A DNA stretch of 64,000 nt from assembly GCF_030814415.1 (NCBI RefSeq), contig NZ_JAUSVB010000001.1, forward strand, positions 868,001 through 932,000. Reading direction: 5' to 3'. Each line of letters starts with the position of its first letter. The first letter of the stretch is position 1. Of the stretch, positions 34,740-42,826 are shown one piece after another. Origin of the DNA: Cellulomonas humilata. GTDB taxonomy: Bacteria; Actinomycetota; Actinomycetes; Actinomycetales; Cellulomonadaceae. The notes beneath the pieces are model-generated. The model saw only the letters and a list, made by a program, of their open reading frames with translations, had not been told where the DNA came from and made no database searches. Both the position numbers and the translations under genes were made by a program.

Positions 34740-35227
34740 CTGTTCTTGTCCTGCAGGGCCTTCTCGATGGCCTCGACGATCTCGGGGGCGTCCGGCTCGG
34801 TGGTCGGGCGGAACCGGCGCACCGACCCGTCGGGCGCGACGACGAACTTCTCGAAGTTCCACGTGACCCGACCGGCCTTGCCCGACGCGTCCGGCGTCTT
34901 GGTGAGCTCCGCGTAGAGCGGGTGCTGGGAACGGCCGTTGACCTTGGTCTTGGCGAACATCGGGAACGTCACGCCCCACGTCGCGGAGCAGTACTCCGCG
35001 ATGGCCTCCTCGGAGCCGAGCTCCTGCAGGAACTGGTTGCTGGGGAAGCCGAGGACGGTGAACCCGCGGTCGCCGTAGGTCTTCTGGAGCTGCTCGAGCT
35101 TCTCGTACTGCGGTGCCAGCCCGCAGCGGGAGGCAACGTTGACCACGAGCTTGACCTGGTCCGCGTACGCGCCGAACGTCGTGGTGTCGCCGCGCAGGGT
35201 GGTCAGGGGGATCTCGTCGAGGCTCAT
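34736..35227 (-). CDS. Glutathione peroxidase-family thiol peroxidase
   Basis: 163 residues. The catalytic tetrad is visible: Cys in NVASRCGLAPQY, Gln in FPSNQF, Trp and Asn in VTWNFEKF. Actinobacterial members normally use thioredoxin or other thiols instead of glutathione. It follows the tyrosine phosphatase gene by 7 nt, so the two are probably co-transcribed. Confidence 0.93.
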   Translation of the reverse strand: MSLDEIPLTTLRGDTTTFGAYADQVKLVVNVASRCGLAPQYEKLEQLQKTYGDRGFTVLGFPSNQFLQELGSEEAIAEYCSATWGVTFPMFAKTKVNGRSQHPLYAELTKTPDASGKAGRVTWNFEKFVVAPDGSVRRFRPTTEPDAPEIVEAIEKALQDKNS

Positions 35228-35234
35228 GCCTCGG

Positions 35235-35720
35235 TCAACTGTTCTGAGTGAGCCGCGCATTCCCCAGAACGTTGCGGACATGGTCGACGATCCCGTCCGC
35301 GGCGGCCTCGATCTGCGCGAGGCAGGCCTCGAAGTCCCGCGGGCCGCCGTACCAGGGGTCGGCGACGTCGAGGTCGCCGACCGCATCCGGGTCGAAGGAT
35401 CGGTACAGCACCGGTCCCAGGCCCCGCAGGGCGCGGGCGTGGGCGCTCGTCATCGCCAGCACCAGGTCACGCCGGTCGTCGGCCGCGACCTGGCGTGCCC
35501 GGTGGCCGTCGCCGCCGGGGTAGCCGTGGGCGATCAGGACGGCACGGGCTCGACGGTCCACCGGGTTGCCGTGCTCCTCGTCGCTGATGCCCGTGGAGTC
35601 GACCACGACCTGGTCGGCCAGGCCCGCGTCGGCGAACCTCTCGCGGAGCACGATCTCGGCCATCGGGGAGCGGCAGATGTTGCCGGTGCAGACGACCATG
35701 ACGGAGTAGGGGTTCGACAC
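35235..35720 (-). CDS. Low-molecular-weight protein tyrosine phosphatase
   Basis: 161 residues. The P-loop is VVCTGNICRSPMAE (CX5R-S) and the general-acid loop is DVADPWYGG. It hydrolyses phosphotyrosine and can act on host or cellular proteins. The GTG at 35720 has only a weak ribosome site; an ATG six codons downstream is possible. It lies 23 nt after the phytase-like gene. Confidence 0.93.
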   Translation of the reverse strand: MSNPYSVMVVCTGNICRSPMAEIVLRERFADAGLADQVVVDSTGISDEEHGNPVDRRARAVLIAHGYPGGDGHRARQVAADDRRDLVLAMTSAHARALRGLGPVLYRSFDPDAVGDLDVADPWYGGPRDFEACLAQIEAAADGIVDHVRNVLGNARLTQNS

Positions 35721-35743
35721 CCCGCCATGATCGCCTGCCTTGG

Positions 35744-38044
35744 TCACCCGCGGGGACCGTGGAAGACCTTCGACGCAGCACCCAGCCTCAGCAGCACGGT
35801 CTCCCCGGTGGCGTCCTTCAACCCGTCGTTGTCGGTCACCGCGTAGACCTGGCCGTCCGTGCCGATCGTCAGGCCCTCGAGCTTCTCCTGCGTCCACCCG
35901 TTCGTGGCGCGCAGGTCGGGGACGAGGTCGCGGGCAAGGGTCTTGGTCAGCGTGCCGACCGTGCCGGGCGCCGGGTCCCTGGTCGGGATCTGGACCGTGT
36001 AGATCGCCTTGACCCTGGCGTCCGGGCCGTTGAGCTTGTCCCGCTCGATCACCGCGAGCGTGTCCCGGTCGACGACGGTGATCTCCGACAGCCCGATCCA
36101 GTCGCCCGGCGTCGTCGTCGTGCCCAGCGGGTAGCCGAACCACGCCCACGAGCCGGTCCGGACGTCGTACCGACCGATCCGAGCGCGGGTCTCCTCACCG
36201 GTCAGACCGCGCTGCAGCGCGACCCAGACCTGCTCGCCCTTCCGGTCGTCGCTCACGGCGACACCCTCGATGCCCCACCTGCCCAGACCGGCGGCGACGT
36301 CCGCGGGCAGCGGCACGGTCTGCTGCACCACCCCGCTCGCGTCCGTGCGGACCAGCGCGTTGGCGGCGCCCGTCGCCCCCTCGGAACCGAGCCAGAACCC
36401 GCCCTGCCGACGGGCGGAGATGCCCTCGATGTCCAGCGACGCCGGCGTGCCCCCCTGCGTCACGACGACGTCGCGGTCGATGACGGCCGGCGTGCGGGAC
36501 ACGTCGAGCCGCAGCAGGTGTGACGTGCTGTAGGCCGCGTCGGTCGCGGTCCACAGGTGCTTCCGGTCGGACGGGTCCGCGCTCAGCGCGCCCAGCGCAC
36601 CCCAGCCGATCGGGTTGCCCGCGGCGTCGTCGGCCGACACCACGCTCGGGAACTGCGGCGTGCCCGCCGCCTTCGCGTACGCCTTGCCACGCCCGAAGAC
36701 GCTGACCGACGAGCGGACCAGGACCGACGCGTCGTCGGTCTCGCTGGAGACCAGCAGCAGGTCGCGGGACGGCACCGGCAGGATGCCCTCCGGGCCGTTG
36801 GTCGTGGCGAGCACCTGGACGAACCGCGGGTGGGCGGCGTCGTCGACGTCGTACACGGCGACGAAGTTCGACCGCTCGGAGCCGACGAACGCGTACCGCT
36901 GCCCGCCGAGGGTCGCGACCGCGAGGCCCTCGATCTCGACTCCCTTCTTGCCCGCCCGGGACTCCGAGTGCAGCCCGGTGCGCACGGCCAGCCGCTCCAG
37001 CTCATTGCCCGCGTCCCAGACGACCGCGCCGGTGGTGTCGAAGACGGTCCACCCGCGGGTGCCGCCCTTCCAGTCCCCCTCGTTGGCCGTGGCCAGGTGC
37101 GAGGCGTCGAGCCAAGCGATCGCGTCGGGCTCCCTCGGGGTCGCCGGGATGGAGCCGGTCTGGGTGATGCTGCCGTCCTGCGCGGTGTCGATACCGGTCA
37201 CGGCGACGCTGCCTGCGCTGAAGACGCTCGTCACGGTCCCGGAGGCGATGTCGACCAGCGCAACACCGTTGTTCTCCTGCAGCGTCACGGCGACGGTGCT
37301 GCCGGTCGGGTCGACCGCCACGTACTCCGGCTCCGGGTCCTGCGGGGTGTCGAGCCCGGCGAGCGCCTCTGCGGTGAACGGCACGGCCCGCGTGGTCCAC
37401 GTCGCGGGGTCGGCCGCGGGCAGGTCGACCAGCTGGAGGAAGCCGCCGGGCAGCTGGGGCAGGTCGCCCTTCTTCGCACCGGCCGGCGTCGCGTCCTCGT
37501 CGCGCTGGTTCTCGATGGCGATCGCGGCGTGCGACCTGTCCGGCGTGAGCGCGATGGAGTCCGGCTGGCCCCCGAGGTCGAGCGTGCGGACCAGCGCGTG
37601 CGTGGCCAGGTCGACCACCGCGAGCAGGCCGGACGGAGCCGTGAAGCTCTCCGAGGTGTCGACGACCACCAGCACGTAGCCGCCGACCACGGCGACCGAC
37701 GTCGGCTCCGCGTGCGCGCCGACGCCGAGGTCCGCCGCCAGGTCGAGCGTGCCGAGGCCCTGCGGCTTCGCCGGGTCCGTGATGTCGACGAAGCCGATCC
37801 GGCCCGCGAGCGCGTCGGTGTGGATGAACGTCCGGCCGTCCTCGCTCACCGCCGAGATCTCGGCGACGGTCGGGTCCGCTGCCGCCGCGTCCGCCGGGCG
37901 GTTCAGGTACACGGGGTACGTGGCGAGGCGGTGGAAGGTGTCCTGGTGCGGCTTCGGGTGTGCCGCGGCCGCGGTTGCCACCACGCCGGCGCAGAGCACG
38001 GCGGTGCAGGTCAGCGCAGCAAGGGTGCGGCGGGCGTGCGGCAT
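35744..38044 (-). CDS. Secreted phytase-like / esterase-like beta-propeller protein
   Basis: 766 residues. A Sec signal peptide is clear (positively charged start, ALTCTAVLCAGVVATAAAA). The body has two propeller-like parts: an N-terminal YVTN/choice-of-anchor-like region (TSVAVVGGYVLVVVDT) and a C-terminal part with DIEGISARRQGGFWLGSEG and EKLEGLTIGTDGQVYAVTDN, the signature of the esterase-like activity of phytase family. It may release phosphate from organic phosphates outside the cell. It heads an operon with the tyrosine phosphatase and peroxidase genes. Confidence 0.82.
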   Translation of the reverse strand: MPHARRTLAALTCTAVLCAGVVATAAAAHPKPHQDTFHRLATYPVYLNRPADAAAADPTVAEISAVSEDGRTFIHTDALAGRIGFVDITDPAKPQGLGTLDLAADLGVGAHAEPTSVAVVGGYVLVVVDTSESFTAPSGLLAVVDLATHALVRTLDLGGQPDSIALTPDRSHAAIAIENQRDEDATPAGAKKGDLPQLPGGFLQLVDLPAADPATWTTRAVPFTAEALAGLDTPQDPEPEYVAVDPTGSTVAVTLQENNGVALVDIASGTVTSVFSAGSVAVTGIDTAQDGSITQTGSIPATPREPDAIAWLDASHLATANEGDWKGGTRGWTVFDTTGAVVWDAGNELERLAVRTGLHSESRAGKKGVEIEGLAVATLGGQRYAFVGSERSNFVAVYDVDDAAHPRFVQVLATTNGPEGILPVPSRDLLLVSSETDDASVLVRSSVSVFGRGKAYAKAAGTPQFPSVVSADDAAGNPIGWGALGALSADPSDRKHLWTATDAAYSTSHLLRLDVSRTPAVIDRDVVVTQGGTPASLDIEGISARRQGGFWLGSEGATGAANALVRTDASGVVQQTVPLPADVAAGLGRWGIEGVAVSDDRKGEQVWVALQRGLTGEETRARIGRYDVRTGSWAWFGYPLGTTTTPGDWIGLSEITVVDRDTLAVIERDKLNGPDARVKAIYTVQIPTRDPAPGTVGTLTKTLARDLVPDLRATNGWTQEKLEGLTIGTDGQVYAVTDNDGLKDATGETVLLRLGAASKVFHGPRG

Positions 38045-38186
38045 CGAGGTCCCCTTCGATCGGTGTGCACCGAGCGTGACCAGGACGGATGTCCGAATTC
38101 CGGCAGGCAGGTGAACGGGGATGGGCGGGCACGTGACGTTTGCCACGACCGGAATCAGTTCGCGCCGCCGCCGGGTTGTCACAGCC

Positions 38187-39113
38187 ATGCGAGCAATCAC
38201 CTACTCCCGCTACGGCGGCGCCGACGTCCTCGAGCTCACCGAGCAGCCCACCCCGAAGGTCGGCCCCGACAGCGTGCTCGTCCGCGTGCGCGCCGCGTCG
38301 GTCAACCCGGTCGACTGGAAGGTCCGCGCCGGGTACCTCGACGCGGTCATGGACGTGACCTTCCCGGTGGTGCCGGGCTGGGACGTCGCCGGTGTCGTCG
38401 AGCGCGTCGGCCTGGACACCCCCGAGCTCCAGGTGGGCGACGAGGTCTACGGGTACGTGCGTCGTGACTGGGTACAGGGCGGCACGTTCGCCGAGCTGGT
38501 CGCGGCGCCCGTCCGGACGCTCGCGCGCAAGCCCGCGTCCCTGTCGTTCGAGGAGGCTGCGGCGGTCCCGCTCGCCGGGCTGACCGCGTACCAGACGATC
38601 CTGCGCGCGGGGGTGCGGGACGGGCAGACCGTCCTCGTGCACGCCGCGGCCGGCGGGGTCGGGGCGTTCGCCGTGCAGATCGCCCGGTCACTGGGCGCTC
38701 GCGTCATCGGCACCGCGTCGACCCGCAACCACGAGTACCTGCGCGGGCTCGGTGCCGAGCCCGTCGAGTACGGCGACGGGCTGGTCGACCGCGTCCGCGC
38801 GATCGCCCCCGGCGGGGTCGACGTCATCCTCGACTACGGCGGCGACGACCTCGTCGCGACGTCGAGGGCGCTCCTCGCCGACGGGGGGACGGTCGCGTCG
38901 ATCGTCGACGCCGCGGCGCGCGACGAGCTCGGCGGCCACTACGTCTGGGTCCGTCCCGACACGGCCGACCTCGACGCCCTCACGGCGCTGCTCGACGCCG
39001 GCACGGTGAAGGTCGACGTCGCCGAGGTGTTCGAGCTCGCCGACGCGGCCGCCGCCCACGAGGCGAGCCAGACCGGCCACGTCCGCGGCAAGGTCGTCGT
39101 CCGCGTCGCCTGA
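38187..39113 (+). CDS. NADP-dependent zinc-free medium-chain reductase (quinone oxidoreductase family)
   Basis: 308 residues. Seen are ASVNPVDWKVRAGYLDAVMD, PVVPGWDVAGVVERVG, and VLVHAAAGGVGAFAVQIARS (Rossmann motif of the Qor group). Zinc ligands are lacking. It reduces quinones or other enones with NADPH; the real substrate is unknown. The start ATG at 38187 lies in a divergent spacer with the phytase-like gene. A long hairpin follows the stop. Confidence 0.88.
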   Translation: MRAITYSRYGGADVLELTEQPTPKVGPDSVLVRVRAASVNPVDWKVRAGYLDAVMDVTFPVVPGWDVAGVVERVGLDTPELQVGDEVYGYVRRDWVQGGTFAELVAAPVRTLARKPASLSFEEAAAVPLAGLTAYQTILRAGVRDGQTVLVHAAAGGVGAFAVQIARSLGARVIGTASTRNHEYLRGLGAEPVEYGDGLVDRVRAIAPGGVDVILDYGGDDLVATSRALLADGGTVASIVDAAARDELGGHYVWVRPDTADLDALTALLDAGTVKVDVAEVFELADAAAAHEASQTGHVRGKVVVRVA

Positions 39114-39126
39114 CCTCGGCAACAAC

Positions 39127-39178
39127 CGCAACGTCCGAGCATCTGGTTGCTGGAGCAGCCAGATGCTCGGACGTTGCG
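39127..39178. terminator. 20-bp perfect hairpin between convergent genes
   Basis: Arms 39127-39146 and 39159-39178 are perfectly complementary over 20 bp with a 12-nt loop that can pair further (TGCT/AGCA). It ends exactly at the stop of the aldehyde dehydrogenase gene. It can act as a bidirectional terminator. Its arm core (ACGTCCG) recurs in two inverted repeats upstream of the same dehydrogenase gene. Confidence 0.75.
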
Positions 39179-40696
39179 TCAGTGGGACGTGGTGCGGCCG
39201 AAGTGGAACTTGGCCGATGCCGGGCTGCTCGGCCAGCGGCTGGTGACCACCTTGCCGCGCGTGTAGAAGCGGACCGACTCGGGGCCGTAGATGTGGCTCT
39301 CGCCGAACAGCGAGTTCTTCCAGCCGCCGAACGAGTGCCAGCCGACCGGCACAGGGATCGGCACGTTGATGCCGATCATGCCGACGCTGACGGCCCGCTG
39401 GAACGTGCGCGCCGCGTCGCCGGAGGACGTGAAGATCGCCGTCCCGTTGCCGTACGGGTTGGCGTTGACCAGGGCGATCGCCTCCGCCAGGTCCGCCGCG
39501 CGGATGACCACGAGCACCGGCCCGAAGATCTCCTCGGCGTACGCGCGCATGTCCGTGGTGACGCCGTCGAGGATGGTGGGGCCGACGAAGAACCCGTCCT
39601 CGTGACCGGTCACCGTGTGCCCGCGACCGTCCACCGGTGCGGACGCGCCGCTGTCGACCGCGTCCGTGACGATCTCCTCGATGCGCAGCTGCGAGGCGCG
39701 CGTGATGACCGGGCCCATGTCGGAGTCCGGGTCGTTGCCCGGCGCCACGCGGACCTTCTGCGCGGCGGCGGTGAGCCGTTCGAGCAGTGCGTCGGCGATG
39801 TCGTCGACGACCACCGCGACCGAGATCGCCATGCACCGCTCACCGGCCGCCCCGAACGCCGCGCCGGTCAGGTGCGTCGCCGCGAGGTCCAGGTCGGCGT
39901 CGGCGAGCACGACCGCGTGGTTCTTCGCACCGCCGAGGGCCTGCACCCGCTTGCCGTGGGCGGTCGCCGTTGCGTGCACGTGCTGCGCGATCGGGGTCGA
40001 CCCGACGAACGACACGGCCGCGATGTCCGGGTGCGTGAGCAGCGCGTCGACGGCCACCCGGTCGCCCTGCACCACGGAGAAGACCCCGTCGGGAAGCCCG
40101 GCCGCCTTCCACATCTTCGCCAGGAACAGCGACGCCGACGGGTCCCGCTCCGACGGCTTGAGGACGAACGCGTTGCCCGTCGCGATCGCCATCGGCGCCA
40201 TCCACAGCGGCACCATCGCGGGGAAGTTGAACGGGGTGATCCCGGCGACCACGCCCAGCGGCTCCCGGAACGAGAACACGTCCACGCCCGTGGCCGCCTG
40301 GTCGGTGTACTCGCCCTTGAGCAGCTGCGGCATTCCGCACGCGTACTCGATGACCTCGAGCCCGCGCGCGATCTCCCCGTGCGAGTCCGCCAGCACCTTG
40401 CCGTGCTCCGCCGTGATGATCGCGGCCAGCTCGTCGGTGTGCTGCACGATCTGCTCCCGCAGCGCGAACAGCACCGCGGTCCGCTTGGCGACGGGCTCCT
40501 GCGACCAGCTCTCCGCCGCGACGACCGCCGCCGCGACCGCCGCGTCGACGTCGGCCTGCTCCGCGAGGAGCACCCGTCCGGTCACCTGCCCGGTCGCCGG
40601 ATCGAACACGTCCTGCGTCCGCGACCCCTCGGGCGTCGTCACCTGCCCCCCGACGACGTGACCGATGAGCGGAGCGGTGTCGACGAGCGCGGACAT
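39179..40696 (-). CDS. mmsA: CoA-acylating methylmalonate-semialdehyde dehydrogenase
   Basis: 505 residues of aldehyde dehydrogenase fold. Seen are GVVAGITPFNFPAMVPLWM, ALGGAKNHAVVLADADLD, GAAGERCMAISVA with the catalytic Cys, and GMIGINVPIPVPVGWHSFGG, all typical of the MmsA/IolA subfamily, which makes propionyl-CoA or acetyl-CoA from valine or inositol breakdown. No other genes of these pathways are adjacent, so the assignment within the family is not final. Confidence 0.88.
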   Translation of the reverse strand: MSALVDTAPLIGHVVGGQVTTPEGSRTQDVFDPATGQVTGRVLLAEQADVDAAVAAAVVAAESWSQEPVAKRTAVLFALREQIVQHTDELAAIITAEHGKVLADSHGEIARGLEVIEYACGMPQLLKGEYTDQAATGVDVFSFREPLGVVAGITPFNFPAMVPLWMAPMAIATGNAFVLKPSERDPSASLFLAKMWKAAGLPDGVFSVVQGDRVAVDALLTHPDIAAVSFVGSTPIAQHVHATATAHGKRVQALGGAKNHAVVLADADLDLAATHLTGAAFGAAGERCMAISVAVVVDDIADALLERLTAAAQKVRVAPGNDPDSDMGPVITRASQLRIEEIVTDAVDSGASAPVDGRGHTVTGHEDGFFVGPTILDGVTTDMRAYAEEIFGPVLVVIRAADLAEAIALVNANPYGNGTAIFTSSGDAARTFQRAVSVGMIGINVPIPVPVGWHSFGGWKNSLFGESHIYGPESVRFYTRGKVVTSRWPSSPASAKFHFGRTTSH

Positions 40697-40772
40697 CAGG
40701 GGCCCTCTTTCGTGCAGGATCCGACGGCGTTGCCGGATCGAGCCAATCTAAGTCCGCCGTCAAGAACAACCA

Positions 40773-40816
40773 ACGTCCGCAGATCCGGTCGTCCGGACGC
40801 GCGGATCTGCGGACGT
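40773..40816. repeat. Intergenic inverted repeat, copy A
   Basis: Arms 40773-40787 and 40802-40816 are perfectly complementary (15 bp) around a 14-nt loop. The copy shares sequence and loop layout with copy B 20 nt away and its arm core with the hairpin at 39127-39178. It lies between the map stop and the mmsA start. Confidence 0.8.
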
Positions 40817-40836
40817 GACCGGCTCTCCTCCCGCAG

Positions 40837-40880
40837 CGTCCGCGGATTCGGTCGTGGGGACGCGCGAATCTGCGGACGTC
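40837..40880. repeat. Intergenic inverted repeat, copy B
   Basis: Arms GTCCGCGGATTCG (40838-40850) and CGAATCTGCGGAC (40865-40877) pair with one mismatch around a 14-nt loop nearly identical to that of copy A. A degenerate third arm (GTCCGAGGATGTGGTTGTGG) continues to 40897, directly next to the map stop. The copies may terminate map transcription. Confidence 0.8.
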
Positions 40881-40898
40881 CGAGGATGTGGTTGTGGG

Positions 40899-41663
40899 TC
40901 AGTCGCGGGCCGTCAGGACCAGGGGGCCGTCCGGGGTGATCGCGACAGTGTGCTCCGCGTGCGCCGCCAGCGAGCCGTCGGCGGTGCGGATGGTCCAGCC
41001 GTCGTCGTCGATCGTGTAGTCGTCGCTGCCCGCCATGAACCAGGGCTCGATCGCGATGACCAGGCCGGACTTGAGCTTCAGCCCGGTCCCGGGTCGGCCG
41101 AGGTTGGGGACGTGCGGGTCCTCGTGCATGGTCCGGCCGACGCCGTGGCCGCCGAAGTCGGCGTTGATGCCGTACCCGCCGGAGCGACCGACGGTGCCGA
41201 TGGCCGACGAGATGTCGCCCATCCGCGCACCCGCGCGCGCGGCCGCGATGCCGGCGGCGAGCGCTCGCTCGGTGGTCTCGATGAGCGCGGTGACGGCGGG
41301 CGACTGCGTGCCGATCTGGAACGTCAGCGCCGAGTCGGCCACCCACCCCTGGACCTGAGCGGCGAAGTCGATGCTCAGCACGTCACCGTCGACGAGCACG
41401 TAGTCGGACGGGAGGCCGTGCAGGGCGGCGTCGTTCACGGAGGTGCACAGCACGCCCGGGTACGGCATCGCGCCGAACGACGGGTGGTAGCCCAGGTAGA
41501 CGGAGTGCGCGCCGGCCGCGTCGATCATCTGGTGCGCATGGGTGTCCAGCTGCTTGAGCGTCATCCCCTCGCGGGCGACGTCACGCAAGGAGGACAGCAC
41601 GCCTGCGACGAACTTTCCGGCGGGGCGCATCTGGTTGATCTGAGAAGGGTTCTTGAGGGCCAC
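40899..41663 (-). CDS. map: Methionine aminopeptidase, type I
   Basis: 254 residues. It removes the N-terminal Met from nascent proteins. The metal ligands are seen in SIDFAAQVQGWVADSALTF (two Asp), GGHGVGRTMHEDPHVPN (His), VIAIEPWF (Glu) and AEHTVAI (Glu). The GTG at 41663 was chosen: GGGTGGAG lies just upstream, and the longer frame crosses a structured region. A branched inverted repeat lies about 32-98 nt upstream of the start. Confidence 0.93.
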   Translation of the reverse strand: MALKNPSQINQMRPAGKFVAGVLSSLRDVAREGMTLKQLDTHAHQMIDAAGAHSVYLGYHPSFGAMPYPGVLCTSVNDAALHGLPSDYVLVDGDVLSIDFAAQVQGWVADSALTFQIGTQSPAVTALIETTERALAAGIAAARAGARMGDISSAIGTVGRSGGYGINADFGGHGVGRTMHEDPHVPNLGRPGTGLKLKSGLVIAIEPWFMAGSDDYTIDDDGWTIRTADGSLAAHAEHTVAITPDGPLVLTARD

Positions 41664-41694
41664 GGCTCCACCCTGCCACGAAGCAGGCAGGCAA

Positions 41695-41761
41695 CAGCCC
41701 GTGGGCCGGACCTCCGAGGAGGCCCTGCCGCGAAGGACGAGGTCGCGGCTCCCACGGGCTG
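41695..41761 (-). promoter_or_regulatory. Branched stem structure in the map leader (candidate cis-regulatory RNA)
   Basis: An 11-bp perfect stem (41695-41705 with 41751-41761) encloses two further hairpins: CCTCC/GGAGG (41711-41722) and CCGCG/CGCGG (41728-41748). Together they form a three-way junction. It lies in the presumed 5' leader of map. A third small hairpin (TGCC..GGCA) ends next to the map ribosome site. No known RNA family was recognised. Confidence 0.45.
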
Positions 41762-41763
41762 CG

Positions 41764-41990
41764 GTGACTGCCATGGATTCGCTCGCCGGTCCTGGAGGGC
41801 CTGCGGGCGGATCGTCTGTGCAATCCGTCCGAGTACTTTCGGGCGACTAGCGGACAGTCACCTCACGCGTCCTGGAATAGAACATGTCCTGGACCACCTC
41901 CTTCCCGTGTCCGACGACCGTACGTCCGGTCCGTCCGAGGCGCCAAGGGGTTTTTCGCAGAGCGGACCCGTGGTGCACTTCGTCGCAAAT
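41764..41990. other. Gene-free intergenic stretch
   Basis: This is the middle of the 392-bp gap between map and the DUF2510 gene. It is less G/C-biased than the genes around it, contains a GTTTTT run near 41950, and no open frame with a credible start and ribosome site was found on either strand. It probably holds the map promoter (minus strand). Confidence 0.5.
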
Positions 41991-41992
41991 GC

Positions 41993-42018
41993 TCAAGTTC
42001 GCGTCACCGCGTGCCGAT
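41993..42018 (+). promoter_or_regulatory. Sigma-28 (FliA/WhiG)-like promoter candidate
   Basis: TCAAGTTC (41993-42000) and GCCGAT (42013-42018) are separated by 12 nt. The sigma-28 consensus is TAAAGTTT-N11-GCCGATAA, so this is a near match with 1 nt extra spacing. It lies 38 nt upstream of the DUF2510 gene start. Confidence 0.35.
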
Positions 42019-42055
42019 CCAGGTGGCGAGGCCAGGAGTGTCACGACGAGGGGAG

Positions 42056-42823
42056 ATGGCGTTGACCGCTCCGTCCTTCCGGATCGCGGCTCCCGGCTGG
42101 TACACCGACCCCAGCAATCCGACGCATCAGCGCTGGTTCGACGGGACGCGGTGGACTGCCCGCGTCCAGGCGACGCCCGCTCCGACAGCCGCCGCCCCCG
42201 CGCCGCCACCCGTCATCACCGCACCGCCAGCCTTCGCCTCCGCACCGGCCGCCGTGCAGGCCACCATCCCCGACTTCGGGGCGCCGACAGCTCACGACGC
42301 CCACCACGACGACGCCACGAACCCGTCCGGCGAGCGCGCGCCCGGCCGGAACACGCCCGCGCGGGTCGCGCTCGTGGTCTCGATCCTCGCGATGCTCGGC
42401 GTGCCGATCGCGGCGGTCGCGGGGATCGTCCTGGCGGTCGTCGGGCTGCGGCGGGCCACGTCGCTCGAGTCCGCCGGGTGCGAGCCCGCCGGCCGGGGGC
42501 GAGCGCGGTGGGCGCTGGGCCTGTCCCTCGTCGGGGCGGTCATCGGCGCGATCCTGGTGACGGGCGTGGTCCGTGCCGTCATGGCCGACGACGCTGCGGA
42601 CGCGTCGACCGACATCATCGACACCCTCGCCGTCGAGTCGGCCATCTCCGCCGGGATGGCGGAGAAGACCGGCGTCGCGACCACCGTGCAGTGCCCCGAG
42701 GACCTCGTGGCGGGCGCGGTGACGTCGTTCCAGTGCGTGGCCACCGACCCCGACGGGTCCTGGACCCTCGTGGACGTGCAGATCGTGGACGCGACGGGGG
42801 CCTGGACCTGGGAGCAGCGCTGA
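42056..42823 (+). CDS. DUF2510 membrane protein
   Basis: 255 residues. The N-terminal DUF2510 motif is APGWYTDPSNPTHQRWFDG followed by TRWTARV. An Ala/Pro linker is followed by two hydrophobic segments (VALVVSILAMLGVPIAAVAG and ALGLSLVGAVIGAILVTGVV), then a C-terminal outer domain with two Cys (TVQCPEDLV, SFQCVATDPDG) that resembles DUF4333. Function unknown; such proteins sit in the actinobacterial membrane. AGGGGAG directly abuts the ATG at 42056, so the TTG two codons downstream (42062) may be the true start. Confidence 0.8.
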   Translation: MALTAPSFRIAAPGWYTDPSNPTHQRWFDGTRWTARVQATPAPTAAAPAPPPVITAPPAFASAPAAVQATIPDFGAPTAHDAHHDDATNPSGERAPGRNTPARVALVVSILAMLGVPIAAVAGIVLAVVGLRRATSLESAGCEPAGRGRARWALGLSLVGAVIGAILVTGVVRAVMADDAADASTDIIDTLAVESAISAGMAEKTGVATTVQCPEDLVAGAVTSFQCVATDPDGSWTLVDVQIVDATGAWTWEQR

Positions 42824-42826
42824 CGG

